20,472 nucleotides of DNA from contig PLXW01000187.1 in assembly GCA_003151595.1 (NCBI GenBank), positions 1-20,472 of the forward strand, read 5' to 3'. Below the pieces are notes generated by a model that was given only the letters and a program-made list of their open reading frames with translations, was not told the origin of the DNA and did no database searches. The number at the start of each line of letters is the position of its first letter. The stretch's first letter is position 1. This document shows positions 1 through 10,000 of this stretch, piece by piece. Source of the stretch: Myxococcales bacterium. Its GTDB lineage: Bacteria; Myxococcota; Polyangia; Polyangiales; Polyangiaceae. Made by a program: the position numbers and the translations under genes.

Positions 1-153
1 GCGGCGCCCGCCCCCGCCGCAGCGACGCGCACGTACGCGCAGCAGGCACCAAAGCCCCAGCCGCACGCCGCCCCGCCGCACCACGCCGCGCCTCGTCCGC
101 CCGCCGCGCCGAAGCAGTCCGGTGGTGGTATCGTCCGCGATAATCCGTTCTGA
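1..153 (+). CDS. C-terminal end of a truncated protein, possibly a Ser/Thr protein kinase
   Basis: The frame is open from the first base and ends at TGA 151-153, giving 50 residues. They are almost entirely Ala, Pro, His and Gln, ending in a short ordered tail (GGGIVRDNPF). No catalytic domain is visible because the gene begins outside the window. A low-complexity Pro/Ala tail directly upstream of a TPR-PEGA protein gene is a layout I associate with myxobacterial Hanks-type kinases, so a kinase is my best guess, from context and recall only. The next gene starts 40 bases downstream on the same strand, so the two are probably co-transcribed. It could equally be the tail of any Pro-rich envelope or regulatory protein. 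Confidence 0.55.
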   Translation, partial: AAPAPAAATRTYAQQAPKPQPHAAPPHHAAPRPPAAPKQSGGGIVRDNPF

Positions 154-193
154 CCAAGCGCGCCCCCGCGCGTGGTATGGCGGATTCACCGGC

Positions 194-1324
194 ATGAAGA
201 CTCGCCCCCTCGCTGTCGCGCTCCTCCTCTCGTTGACCCCCGCGGTCGCGCTTCCGCCGCGCATCGCGTTCGCACAGGCGGCCGACGACGCGTCGACCAA
301 GATGGCGCGCGCGCGCTTTCAAGAAGGGGTCGCGTTCTTCGACAAGCATCAGTACGAGCAAGCGCGCGCGGCGTTCCTTCAGGCGTACGCGCTGCGAAAG
401 CACCCGCTGGTGCTCTTGAACCTCGCCCAGAGCTCGCTGAAGAGCGGGCACACGCTCGAGTCGGCGCGGTACTTCCAGCAGTTCCTTCACGACTACTCGG
501 CGGCCACGCAAGCGCAACGCACCGACGCCGAGAACGGCCTCACCGAAGCGCACACGAAGCTCGGACGGGTCGATGTCTCGAGCGCGCCTAGCGGCGCGGA
601 GATCTGGATCGACGACGAGCGCGCCGGCCTGGCGCCGTTCGATCATCCGATCGAGGTCGAACCCGGGATGCACGCCGTCGGCGCGCGCGGCAAGGGGGGC
701 GACGAGAGCGTGCAGGTCGTCGCCACGGCCGGACAGATCGTGACCGCGAAGTTCGGCGCGCCGCCCCCCGCGGTCGTCGCGCCTCCGGTCGTCGCGCCGG
801 TGCCCACGACGCCTCCGCCCGCAGCAGCCGAGCCCCCCGCCGCCGAGCCCACGCCGCCTCCGGCCGAAGAAGCGACTCCGCAGGCCGCGGCGCCGGAAGA
901 GCACGCGCACGGCGGATTCTTTCCGTCGAACATGGTGCCCGTCGTCATCGGCGGCGTGCTCGCCGTCGCCGGCTTCGGAACGGCGATCGCGTTCGCGGTC
1001 GAGAAGTCGAGCGCGCAGAACAGCGCCGACTCGGTCGCCAGTCAGATCATCGCCAACGGCGGCGGGCAAGGCACGTGCGTGAACCCCGGGGCGCGCTTCG
1101 GCAACGCCTGCTCGGTGCTCGCCAGCGACGACGACAAGGTGAACACCGACGCACTCATCGCCAACGTGGGCCTCGGCGTCGGCATCGGCGCGACGGCGCT
1201 CACGGTGTTGTACTTCGCGGTCGCCTCGCGCGATCACTCGCCCGCGACGATGGCCAAGCGCCCCGTCGTGACGCCGATGGTCGGCAAAGGGCTCGGCGGC
1301 GTGATGATCGGCGCCTCGTTCTGA
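194..1324 (+). CDS. Secreted TPR-PEGA domain protein with C-terminal membrane segments
   Basis: A 376-residue protein. I chose ATG 194 because it is followed at once by a signal peptide (basic MKTR, hydrophobic stretch, likely cleavage near AFAQA, residues 25-29); an upstream in-frame GTG at 122 would add 24 unrelated residues overlapping the previous gene. TPR-like helices (FQEGVAFFDKHQYEQARAAF and following) occupy about residues 35-115. A PEGA-type beta domain (VDVSSAPSGAEIWIDDERAG) spans about 124-185. A Pro/Ala linker (about 195-245) leads to hydrophobic segments at about 249-270 and 321-345. PEGA domains are carbohydrate- or surface-layer-associated modules; the protein is probably anchored in the inner membrane facing the periplasm. 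This architecture is common in Myxococcota beside kinase genes, but no specific function is known to me. Its ribosome-binding site is weak (GGCGGA). Confidence 0.85.
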   Translation: MKTRPLAVALLLSLTPAVALPPRIAFAQAADDASTKMARARFQEGVAFFDKHQYEQARAAFLQAYALRKHPLVLLNLAQSSLKSGHTLESARYFQQFLHDYSAATQAQRTDAENGLTEAHTKLGRVDVSSAPSGAEIWIDDERAGLAPFDHPIEVEPGMHAVGARGKGGDESVQVVATAGQIVTAKFGAPPPAVVAPPVVAPVPTTPPPAAAEPPAAEPTPPPAEEATPQAAAPEEHAHGGFFPSNMVPVVIGGVLAVAGFGTAIAFAVEKSSAQNSADSVASQIIANGGGQGTCVNPGARFGNACSVLASDDDKVNTDALIANVGLGVGIGATALTVLYFAVASRDHSPATMAKRPVVTPMVGKGLGGVMIGASF

Positions 1325-1333
1325 TTCGCTTCG

Positions 1334-2635
1334 CTACGGATAGCTGACGACCCGGATCGCCTCGGGCTTCATCCCGTCCGCGCCGGGCTCGCGCGTGAGC
1401 GCGACGGCGTAGCAGCGCGTCGCGTCGCAGCCCGCGTCGGTGAGCGCGTCCGCCGAGAGCGCGATGTGCGCGAGCATCGCCCCTTCTTCGAGCGCTCGGT
1501 ACGCGAGACCCGCGACGGGAGCGGCGTGCTTCGCGGCCGACACGCGCTCGGTCCAGGCCACGACGAGCGAAGCGCCGAGGCGGTTGGTCCAGAACGGCCC
1601 CACGTCGCGCGAACACGCCGACGGCGAGAGCAAGAGCGAGGTCGTCTTCCCTGCGTCTTGCCGCGCGATGCGAAGCGCGTGGACACTCGAGCCGCCGCGC
1701 CCGTCGGGGCAGGCGTCGCTCTCGTCGTGCGTGGTGACGAGCGAGATCGTTCGTGCGTCGGCGTCGATGGCGACGACGTCGTCTTCCGGAGGAACGCGCG
1801 CCCCATCGGCGTGAAGCGGGGCGATCGCGCTCCCGTGCACGTCGGCGGCGGTGACCGATCCGCTCTGCGCGATGCGAACGACGCCCACCTCGTCACCGTC
1901 GGCCCACGCGAACAGATCGCGCTCTTCGTCGCGACCGAGCGCGCTGGGCACGATGGCGATCGGTTGCGTGTTGGCCGGGTCGCCGATCGTGAAGAGGCGC
2001 GTCGCCGTCGCCTCGTCCCCTTCGACGACGACGTACGCGCGATGCGCGCCGCACGTGAGCGTGAACTCGTCGAGGAGCGTCGGACCGATCTCGTCGTGCG
2101 CGCCGCCGGCGGACCAGGCGCGCAGCTTCACGCGCGTCCCCTTCGCCCCCGGCTCGCTCCACGCCGCGCCGTCGTCGGTCGCGCACACGAACGACCCCAC
2201 GTCGAACGGCCCATCGACGACGCGACCATCGGGCGCGACGACCACGCCGACGTGCGCGCTCTTCGCCCCCACGGGACCGCGCCAGACGACGAGCGCACCG
2301 GCGGCGATCGGCCACGCATGGAGCTCGGCGTCCTGGGACCAGCTCACGTCGTTGACGATCGCGCGCGTCCACGCCGCGTGACCGTTGGCGTCGACACGCG
2401 CGGCGGTGATCGTCTTGTTCGCCACCACGAGCCCCACGGCGATCGCCTCGCCCGAGGCGACGCGCGCGCCGGCGATCGGCGCAGAGAAGATCGCCGTCGG
2501 CCCGGTCCCGGTCGCCGCCGCGTCGCTCGCGATCGACGATACGGCCGACGCGTCGCTCGCCGCGGTGTCTTTCGCCGCGCCGCGCGAGCAGGCAACGACG
2601 ACGACCAACGAAGCGAGCGTGAGCGACCTTCGCAT
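1334..2635 (-). CDS. Lipoprotein of unknown function, beta-propeller-like
   Basis: A 433-residue protein. The frame extends upstream to 2938, but I chose ATG 2635 because it gives a textbook lipoprotein signal: MRRS, a hydrophobic stretch, then VVAC with the lipidated Cys at position 16. The upstream alternative is Arg-rich and overlaps the activator gene. The mature part is rich in short beta-prone segments with repeated patterns such as TAARVDANGHAAWTR, VVVAPDGRVVDGP and ISLVTTH, as in beta-propellers, but I see no defined family motif. Several Cys residues (TRCYA, DACPDG) could form disulfides in the periplasm. It begins 56 bases after the stop of the sigma-54 activator gene on the same strand and is probably in its operon, so it may be a target or an accessory sensor. 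No clear Shine-Dalgarno sequence precedes the start. Confidence 0.75.
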   Translation of the reverse strand: MRRSLTLASLVVVVACSRGAAKDTAASDASAVSSIASDAAATGTGPTAIFSAPIAGARVASGEAIAVGLVVANKTITAARVDANGHAAWTRAIVNDVSWSQDAELHAWPIAAGALVVWRGPVGAKSAHVGVVVAPDGRVVDGPFDVGSFVCATDDGAAWSEPGAKGTRVKLRAWSAGGAHDEIGPTLLDEFTLTCGAHRAYVVVEGDEATATRLFTIGDPANTQPIAIVPSALGRDEERDLFAWADGDEVGVVRIAQSGSVTAADVHGSAIAPLHADGARVPPEDDVVAIDADARTISLVTTHDESDACPDGRGGSSVHALRIARQDAGKTTSLLLSPSACSRDVGPFWTNRLGASLVVAWTERVSAAKHAAPVAGLAYRALEEGAMLAHIALSADALTDAGCDATRCYAVALTREPGADGMKPEAIRVVSYP

Positions 2636-2691
2636 CGCGAGAAACGCTAGCACGCGCGCGCACCCGAGGTCGCGACGGCGCGTGCGCACTC

Positions 2692-3969
2692 TCAGGCGTG
2701 CAACCGCTTTCGAAATGTCGTCCGCGGCATCCCCGCCGCGCGCGCCGCCGCCGCGACGTTCCCGTCGTGCTCCGCCAGCAGCGCACGCGCGTGCTCGGGC
2801 CGCATGAGCGCCGGCGCTGTCGCGTTCGTGGGACGGAGCGCGTCGTCCACGTCCTCCACGTCGATCGCGGGCCCCCGGCGCGCGCGATCGCTCGCGCGAT
2901 AGAGAACGCTCCGGAGCTCGCGGACGTTCCCGGGCCACTCGTGCGCCACGAGACGCGCGAGCGCACGCGGCGTCAGCGCGCGAGGGCCCAGCCCCTCCGG
3001 CGCACCTTCGAGCAACGCGCGGGCGATCGGACCGATGTCGCCGCGTCGCTCGCGAAGCGGCGGCAACACGATCGTGAAGACGCTCAGCCGATGAAACAGA
3101 TCGAGCCGGAACTCCCCCTCCTCCACCCGCTCGGCGAGCGCCCGGTTCGTCGCCGCCACGATCCGCACGTCGGGCGCGCGCCCCTTCCCCGTCGCGCCGA
3201 CGCCGCGCACCTCATACCCGTCGAGCGCGCGGAGCAGCTTCGGCTGCGCGTCGATCGGCAAGTCGCCGATCTCGTCGAGGAACAGCGTCCCGCCGTCCGC
3301 CTCCACGAACGCGCCGTCTCTGCGCGACACGGCGCCGGTGAACGCGCCCCGCTCGTGCCCGAAGAACTCGCTCTCCACCAGCTCTCGCGGTAACGACGCC
3401 ACGTTCAACGCCACGAACGCGCCTCGTGATCGCGCCCCCTCCGCGTGAAGCGCGCGCGCCACGAGCTCTTTCCCCGTCCCGGTTTCACCCGTCACCAACA
3501 CCGGCAGGGCGTGCGACGCGAATCGCTTCACGCGCGCCGCCATCCGCCGCATCGCGATCGATCCCCCCGCCACGCCGGCCAGCGGCTCGCTCTCCTCCTC
3601 GCCGCCCTCGTCTTCGCGAACGGCGCGCAGCGTGATCGTCGATCGCCCGAGCACGATCGTCGCCCCCGCCTCGCTCCGCGCTTCCCGCACGCGCGCGCCG
3701 CCGACGAACGTGCCGTTCTTCGATCCCTGGTCCTGGATCGTCACGCCGCCGTCTTCGATCGCGAGCACCACGTGCCTCCCGCTCACCGTCGCGTCCTCGA
3801 CGACGACGTCGGCCCCCTCCCACGACCCCACGACCGCCCGCGTCCCGGCCAGCGTCAGCCGCCGCGCCCCCGCGTCGTCCTGCACCTCGACGCTCCACTC
3901 CCGCGCGCGGTTGAAGACCGCGATTTCGAGCGTCCCCGCGGACGGCCGATCTTGTTCGATGCTCGACAT
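2692..3969 (-). CDS. FHA domain sigma-54-dependent transcriptional activator
   Basis: A complete 425-residue bacterial enhancer-binding protein. The FHA domain is at about residues 40-113, with the phospho-threonine-binding signature SGRH (63-66) and GSKNGTFV (82-89). The AAA+ domain has Walker A GETGTGKE (161-168), the sigma-54-contacting GAFTGA loop (208-213), Walker B GGTLFLDE (226-233), sensor I AATNR (272-276), the FRLDLFHRL arginine-finger region (287-295) and sensor II WPGNVREL (345-352). A Fis-type helix-turn-helix (about 390-425) ends the protein. All key residues are present, so it should remodel RNA polymerase-sigma-54. The FHA domain replaces a response-regulator receiver, implying control by a Ser/Thr kinase. 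A strong ribosome-binding site, GGAGGAG (3974-3980), supports ATG 3969. Two inverted repeats lie just upstream, and a lipoprotein gene follows. Its regulon cannot be read from the window. Confidence 0.95.
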   Translation of the reverse strand: MSSIEQDRPSAGTLEIAVFNRAREWSVEVQDDAGARRLTLAGTRAVVGSWEGADVVVEDATVSGRHVVLAIEDGGVTIQDQGSKNGTFVGGARVREARSEAGATIVLGRSTITLRAVREDEGGEEESEPLAGVAGGSIAMRRMAARVKRFASHALPVLVTGETGTGKELVARALHAEGARSRGAFVALNVASLPRELVESEFFGHERGAFTGAVSRRDGAFVEADGGTLFLDEIGDLPIDAQPKLLRALDGYEVRGVGATGKGRAPDVRIVAATNRALAERVEEGEFRLDLFHRLSVFTIVLPPLRERRGDIGPIARALLEGAPEGLGPRALTPRALARLVAHEWPGNVRELRSVLYRASDRARRGPAIDVEDVDDALRPTNATAPALMRPEHARALLAEHDGNVAAAARAAGMPRTTFRKRLHA

Positions 3970-3984
3970 GGAACTCCTCCGCGT

Positions 3985-4014
3985 GGGCGGGGAACGTCGA
4001 CAAACGTCCCGCCC
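3985..4014 (-). promoter_or_regulatory. Strong inverted repeat in the leader of the sigma-54 activator gene
   Basis: Arms GGGCGGG+ACGT (3985-3991 and 3994-3997) and ACGT+CCCGCCC (4004-4014) pair over 11 base pairs with a 2-base bulge and a 6-base loop. It sits 4 bases 5' of the GGAGGAG ribosome-binding site of the activator gene and 68 bases 3' of the giant TPR gene's stop. No U-tract follows on the minus strand, so a classic intrinsic terminator is unlikely. An mRNA hairpin limiting ribosome access, or an operator, is possible. Confidence 0.45.
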
Positions 4015-4034
4015 ATACAGATCCCATCGGATCG

Positions 4035-4056
4035 TTCACGCCAAACGTTGCGTGAA
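4035..4056. promoter_or_regulatory. 22-bp dyad, candidate operator upstream of the sigma-54 activator gene
   Basis: Perfect 7-bp arms TTCACGC (4035-4041) and GCGTGAA (4050-4056) flank an 8-base centre that itself contains AACGTT. This size and symmetry suit a dimeric helix-turn-helix regulator. It lies 66-87 bases upstream of the activator's start codon, inside the 112-base gap after the giant gene. Autoregulation by the neighbouring Fis-type activator is an attractive but untested idea. No convincing -24/-12 (sigma-54) element was found in the gap. Confidence 0.4.
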
Positions 4057-4081
4057 ATCGACCGCGACGAGCGACTTCCCG

Positions 4082-7000
4082 TCAGCCGACGGCGATACCG
4101 AGCGCTTTTCGGAGCGTGAAGTACTGCTCGCTCACGCTGAACACGATCAGCTCCTTCAGCTTCTCCTGCGGCGAGAGGTCCACCGGCAGCTGCGGCTCGG
4201 CGGCGATGATCTTCTTCGCGATGTCGAGGTCCGCGCACAGGAGCAACCCCGCGCGACACGCCGTCACCTCGATCGACTGCATCCACCGCTTCAAATCGAC
4301 CTTCGCTCCGTCTTCCACGAACTTCTGCACCACGAGCCGGAGCCCGTCGCGCTGAATCGGCTGCATGTGCTTCACGAGCTCCTGCGCCGTCGTGTTCACG
4401 GCCTGCGCCATCTCGGGCGGCACCGCGAAGTCGTTCATGATGATCTTCACCGCCGCGAACAGGAGCACCTTCAGCTCGTTCAACGTCGGGAACAGGTTCC
4501 GGATGAAGTGCTCGCCTCGGTAGTACGAGAGGTGCTTGCCGACGATGAACGTCAGCTCCTGCGGCGAGAACCCGGTGAGCACCGTCTGCCCGGCGACGCT
4601 CGCCGGCGGTTGGCTCGGCACCGCGACGAGCGCGCCCGGCACGTCGTTGCGAACGTAGAGCTCCGGCGTCGGCACGCCGAGCACCTGCGCGGCCCACCCG
4701 AACGTCTTGGCGAACGTCACCGTGCTCGTCGCCGGGTCTTGCTTGAACCGCTTGTCGAGCACCGGAAGCTGCCGCGCCGCGCGCAGCTGCCCGAGCTTCG
4801 CCACGATCGCCGCGGGGGTGATCATCTCGAAGATCTTGCCGATGTAGATGTTCTCGTCCTTGTGAAAGAGCTGCTTCACCCACAGCTCGTTGTCGAGCCG
4901 GCTCTTCACCTGGATCATCCCGCGCGGCCGGTAGTCTTCGAAGAAGCGCTGCTCTTCGTCGTCGGCCTTGTGCAGGAACGCGAGCGCGGCGCACATGCAC
5001 CACGCGCGGTCGTACTCGTGCATCTTCAAGTACAGCTTGTAGAGCGAGCGGTACGGATCGACGCGCAGCGGGTCCTTCTGGAGCACGATGGCGTGCTCGC
5101 CGATCGCTTGCTCCATCTGGTCGGTCGCTTCGTAGAGCTCGGCCAGGATCTGCCGCTCCACCGCTTCGTCCGGCTTGTAGCGCGTGGCCATCTTGAAGGC
5201 CTCGATCGCGCTGTTCATGTCGCTCAGACGATCGCGGTAGATGAGCCCGAGGTTGTGCCAGAGGTTGAACTCGAGGTCGGCGTTCCCTGCGTTCGCGCCC
5301 GACAGGCGGCGCAGCATCTTCCGGAACGCGCGCTCGAGCGCCTTCCAGTCCTTCTGCCCCGTGAGGATCTTGTTGATGCGCTCGAACGCTTCGAGGAACG
5401 TCGGATTGAGGTCGAGCGACTCGTTGAACAGCTCGACGGCTCGGTCCTGGTCGTTCTCCTTGTCACGATAGATCTGCGCCATCGTGTAGAGGAACTTCGA
5501 CTTCCGGATCGGATCCTTCTCCATCCCGGCGATGGCCTGGATGGTCTCGATCATCTTCTGCCAGTTCTCCGTCGCCTGATAAAGCGCGAGGAGCTTGTGC
5601 AGGAGGACATGGTTCTCGGGCTGGAGATCGAGCGCCTCTTCGAGCGCCTCGATGGACTTGTTCGGGTTCTTGTCCTGGTCGTTCCAGATGTCGCCGATCT
5701 CGCAGAGCACCTTGAAGCGCTCCTCGCCGTCGGCCACGTTGTCGAGGATCTGCCGCTTGTAGGCGACGACCTGCTTCCAGTCCTTGAGATCCGTGTAGAG
5801 CGCAACCAACGCCTCGAGCGTCGCGCGATGCGCCGGATCGACGCCGAGCGCCTTCTCGAAGTTGTTGATCGCCTGCTTCGCCTGCCCCTGCTCGCGCTTG
5901 ATGCAGCCGAGCTTGTAGTAGACGTTCGCGCGCTCTTCGTTCTCGTCCTCGCCGAGCGCCGTCAGCACCTTCTGGAAGTTGGTGAGCGCCGCGCCCCAGT
6001 CCTTCAGGCGGAAGCTCACCTCGGCGAGGCCGCGGATCGTCACCTGGTCGGTGAGATCGAGCTGCAGCGCCGCGGTGTACGCCTTCAGCGCCTTGTCGTC
6101 CTTGCCGAGCTTCGACTCGACGAGACCGAGCTGGTTCCACAGGTCGTGCTGCTCGTTGCGTTCGCGCTTGCCGGACTTCCGCGTGAGCATGTCGAGCAGA
6201 GGCTCGGCCTTCTCCCACACCTCTTTCACGACGTACTCGTTCGCCAGCGGGAGCGCCGCCTCTTCGTTCTCGGGGTCCGCCTCGTACGCGGCCTCGAACG
6301 AGAGCACCGCGCTCTCGTGGTCTCCGAGCTTCTCGTCGCGGAGCTTTCCGAGCTCGACGAGGAGGCGCGCGCGCTGTCGCGGGCCGGCCGTGTAGCTCTG
6401 CTCCTGATCGATGTACCGCGCGGCCTTGTCGTAGTCGGCGTTGTCGATCGCGATCAGCTTGAGCGCGCCCAAGCTCGGCAGGTGCGACGGATCGAGATCG
6501 AGCGCCATCTCGTAGCGGTCTTGCGCCGCGACGCGGTCACCCAGCTTCTCGTCGAGCGCCTTGCCGATCTTGTAGAACGACTCCACGCGCTGCCGCGAGT
6601 CGGTCGTGAGATCCGCCACGCGCGTCATGAAATCGATCGACTGCGTCGCGTCGCCGAGCTTGTCGTAAAGCTTCGCGAGCGCTTCGAGCGCCGGCACGTT
6701 GTTCTCGTCGAGGTCGACGATGTTCTTGTAGGCGTCGATCGCCTTCTCGTTGTCCTCGACCTCTTCGGCGTAGACCTGCGCGATGGCGCCGTAGATCTCG
6801 ACCTTCGTCTTCCGCTCGAGCGTCGCGGCGACGTGGCGATCGTACGTGTTGATGAGATCGAGCCACTGGCGAAGCTTCCGGTAGCTGCGCTCGAGGGCGA
6901 AGTACGCCTCTTCGTGGTTCGGATCGACCTCGAGCACTTGCTCGAGTCGCTGCGCCGCGAGGTCCGCCTTGAGGAACTGCTCCTCTTGAAGCTTCGCGAG

Positions 7001-10000
7001 CTGCATCAAGATGTCGATTCGCTCGCGCTCCGTCTGAACGACGTCGAGCTCGCTCTCGAGCACCTTCACGAGATCGGTCCACTGATTGAGCAGCTCGAAC
7101 ACGCGCGCCAGGCCGCGCAGGCCTTGCAGGTTCGAAGCGTCGGCGTCCGTGACCTCGCGGTACACCTGCGACGCGCGAAGCGGATCGCCGAGGTTCGTCT
7201 CGTACAGCGACGCGATGCGGAGCTTGGTCTGCGCGATGTCGTGCTTGTCGGTGAGCGCCGGGACCTTCCGCGTCATCACGTCGACGAGCTCGCGGTTCGA
7301 GCCGCGCGCCGAGTAGATCCGCTCCAGGTTCTCGAGCGCCGGGATGAACCCGCCGTCGACCTCGAGCGCGCGATTGAAGTGAACGATCGCTTGATCGGTC
7401 TGCCCCATGTGCGTGTCGAGCAGCTCACCGAGCTCGCTCAAGATCTCTTTGCGATCGAGATCCGTGACCGCCACGTCGAGCGCGCGCGTCAGCGTCGAGC
7501 CGAGCTGCTGCCAGTTCGCGTTCTTCCGATACAGCTGCCCCATCTGACGAAGGGCGCCGACGTTGTTCGGATCGAGCTGAACGATCTGCGCGTAGTACGG
7601 CTGCGCGTACTCGGGGTGACCGAGGTCGTCGCCGTACCACTTGGCCAGGTGCAAGCAGAGCCGGATCTTCTGCTGAGGCTCGGTCTGCTCCTGCAGCCAC
7701 TGGTTCGCGGTCTGAATGACCTCGCCCCAGCGACCGGTGGCTTGCGCCATCCGCTCCAGGTATTTCGTCGTCTCGCGATCGTGGAAGTCTTCCCCGAGCG
7801 CGTTGATGAGCGCGTCGAGCGCCTGGCTCTTGTCGTTGAGCTTCTCTTCGAAGACGCGCGCGATCTTCCGGAGGATCTCCGTCCGCTCGCTCGTCTCCGT
7901 CCGCGTGTCGAGGCGCGAGAGATACAGCTCGACGAGCGGCTCCCAGCGATTCGCCGCGGTGTGGAGCTTCTCCAGCTCGACGAACGCTTCGTCGTGCGCC
8001 GCGTCGAGCTCGCGGATCTTCTCCCAGGCGTTCGTGGCCGCGTCGGGCTCTTGCGCCTGCTCGGTCCACAGGGCCGCGATCGACTTGTACTCGGCGATCT
8101 GATCGGCGGGCTCGCCCAGCGCGGCGGCGCGCTGCATCTTCACGTCGATGACGTCTGTCCACTTCTCTTCGGCGCGATAGATCGCCTCGAGCGCGTCCAT
8201 CGCCTCGAAATCGGGGCCGACGTCGAGCAGCTTCCGCCACGCCTCGGCGGCATCGAACGGCTGCTGGAGCGTCTCGCCGTACGTCTTGCCGAGCTCGCGG
8301 AAGATGTCCTTCTGCTGATCCTCGTCGAGCATCGTGTTCGCTCGATCGATGATCTGATGCAGCGCCTGAACGAGCTCGTTCGCGTCCCCCTGACGGCGGC
8401 GGATGGCGGCGAGCGCGCGGAGCGCGGCGAGGTTCGCGTAGTCAATGTCGAGGACGCGGGTCCAATCGTCGATCGCCAGCTCGTCGCGCTGCAGCCTGTC
8501 GCTGAAGACGCGCGCGCGGCGCGTGAGGATGTTCACGCGGTCGTCGTCGCTGCTGGCGATGTCGAACGTGCGTTCGAGCACATCGACGAGCTCGCGCCAC
8601 GATCCGGCCGCTTCGTACAGATTCGAGAGGGCGCCCAGCGCTTCGGGATCTTCGCCGCGAAGATCGAGGACGACCTTCCACGTGTCGATCGCGCGCTGCG
8701 GGTCGCCGAGTCGCTCGGCCGCGAGGTGCGCGAGCTTCGCGCGGATCTCGGCTTCGGCCACGTCGCCGCTGGCGTTCTCCAGCTCGCGCTCGTAGACGAC
8801 GTTGAGCTCGGTCCACTTGGCCAGCTGCTCGTAGATCCGCGCGAGCGCGAGGATCGCCGCTTCATGCGCCTTGTCGAGCTTGTCGAAGATCGCGCGGTAC
8901 GCGGCGATCGCGTTGTCGGTGTCGTTCAGCCGAAGCTCGTACGTCTCGCCGAGGCGCGCGTAGAGATCGACCAGCTCGATGCCGTCTTCGGTCGCCTTCA
9001 CGCGCTGCTCGAGCACGCCGGCCAACTCCGGCCACGACTCGAGCGACGTGTAGATCCGATCGAGGTTCGTGAGCGCTTCGGCGTCGAGCCCGTCGACGCC
9101 GAGGACGTACTTGTACGTCTCCTCGGCCTTCGTGATGTCGCCGAGCTCGTCTTCGAACGTCTTCGCCAGGCGCTTGCCGATCGATCGCTGAACGGCGACG
9201 TCGGTGTGCAGGCCGAGCGTGTCGGCGTACGCGTTCGCGACCGTCTCCCATCCGCCGTCGATCGTCGCCGCGAGCCGCGGGATCTCGTCGCTCGTCTTCT
9301 CGTCGATCGGGAACTCCTTCAGCGCGCGGATGTAGACCTCCATGGTCGCCGGCGCATCCAGCAGCTTCTCCTCCAGAAGCTCGGCCACGCGGTAGTACGC
9401 CGCGAGCCTCTCCTCTTGTTGCGTGACGGCCACGTGCGCGAGCTGCGCCTCGTAGACCCGCCCGAGCTTCTCCCACTCGCCGCTGCTGCGGTAGAGCGGC
9501 TCCAGGATCTCGCTGATCTCGACCTGCTTCTGTCCGCCGACGAACAGCGCTTCGAGCGCTTCGAGCGCCGGCACGTGCTCCGGCGCGGCGTTGATGACGT
9601 CGCGGTACGCGGCGATCGCCGCGTCGAGATCGTGAAGGCGCGTCTGATGCACCTGCCCGAGCCGGTACTTCAGCTCCAGGATCTCGTCGGGGCTCGACCC
9701 GATCTCCGCCTCGCGCACCAGGATAGCAGCGAGATCGCTCCAGCGCTCGGTCTGCACGAAGAGCCGATCGAGCGAGCGGATCGCGCTCTGGTTCTCGCCG
9801 TCGACCTCGAGCACGCGGCGGTACCGCGCGATCGCGCTGTCGACGTCCTCGAGCTGCACCTCGAAGATCTGCGCCGTGCGGAGCCCGAGCTCGACGAACT
9901 GCTGCGGCGCCTCGACGAGCTTGTCGAGCTCCGCGTCGTAGAGCGCGGCCACGTTCGGCCAGCGATTGACGACCATCGCCAGGCGCTCGAGGTTCTGAAG

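Noticed and set aside
1466..2650. A 394-codon + strand frame opposite the lipoprotein gene.
   Set aside because: It is Arg/Asp-rich with no recognisable fold; the minus-strand frame has a perfect lipoprotein signal and a normal composition.
2650..2685. GC-rich inverted repeat GCACGCGC/GCGCGTGC before the lipoprotein gene.
   Set aside because: The 20-base loop and simple CG alternation make it likely to be chance in this composition.
2636..2938. Upstream extension of the lipoprotein frame by 101 codons.
   Set aside because: The extension is Arg/Ala-rich, overlaps the activator gene and would bury the lipoprotein signal sequence.
3985..4014. Intrinsic terminator for the giant gene.
   Set aside because: The stem is strong, but no U-tract follows on the minus strand and it abuts the next gene's ribosome-binding site, so I list it as regulatory.
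3970..4081. A sigma-54 promoter upstream of the activator gene.
   Set aside because: TGGCGTG resembles a -24 box, but the expected -12 GC element is absent at the required spacing.
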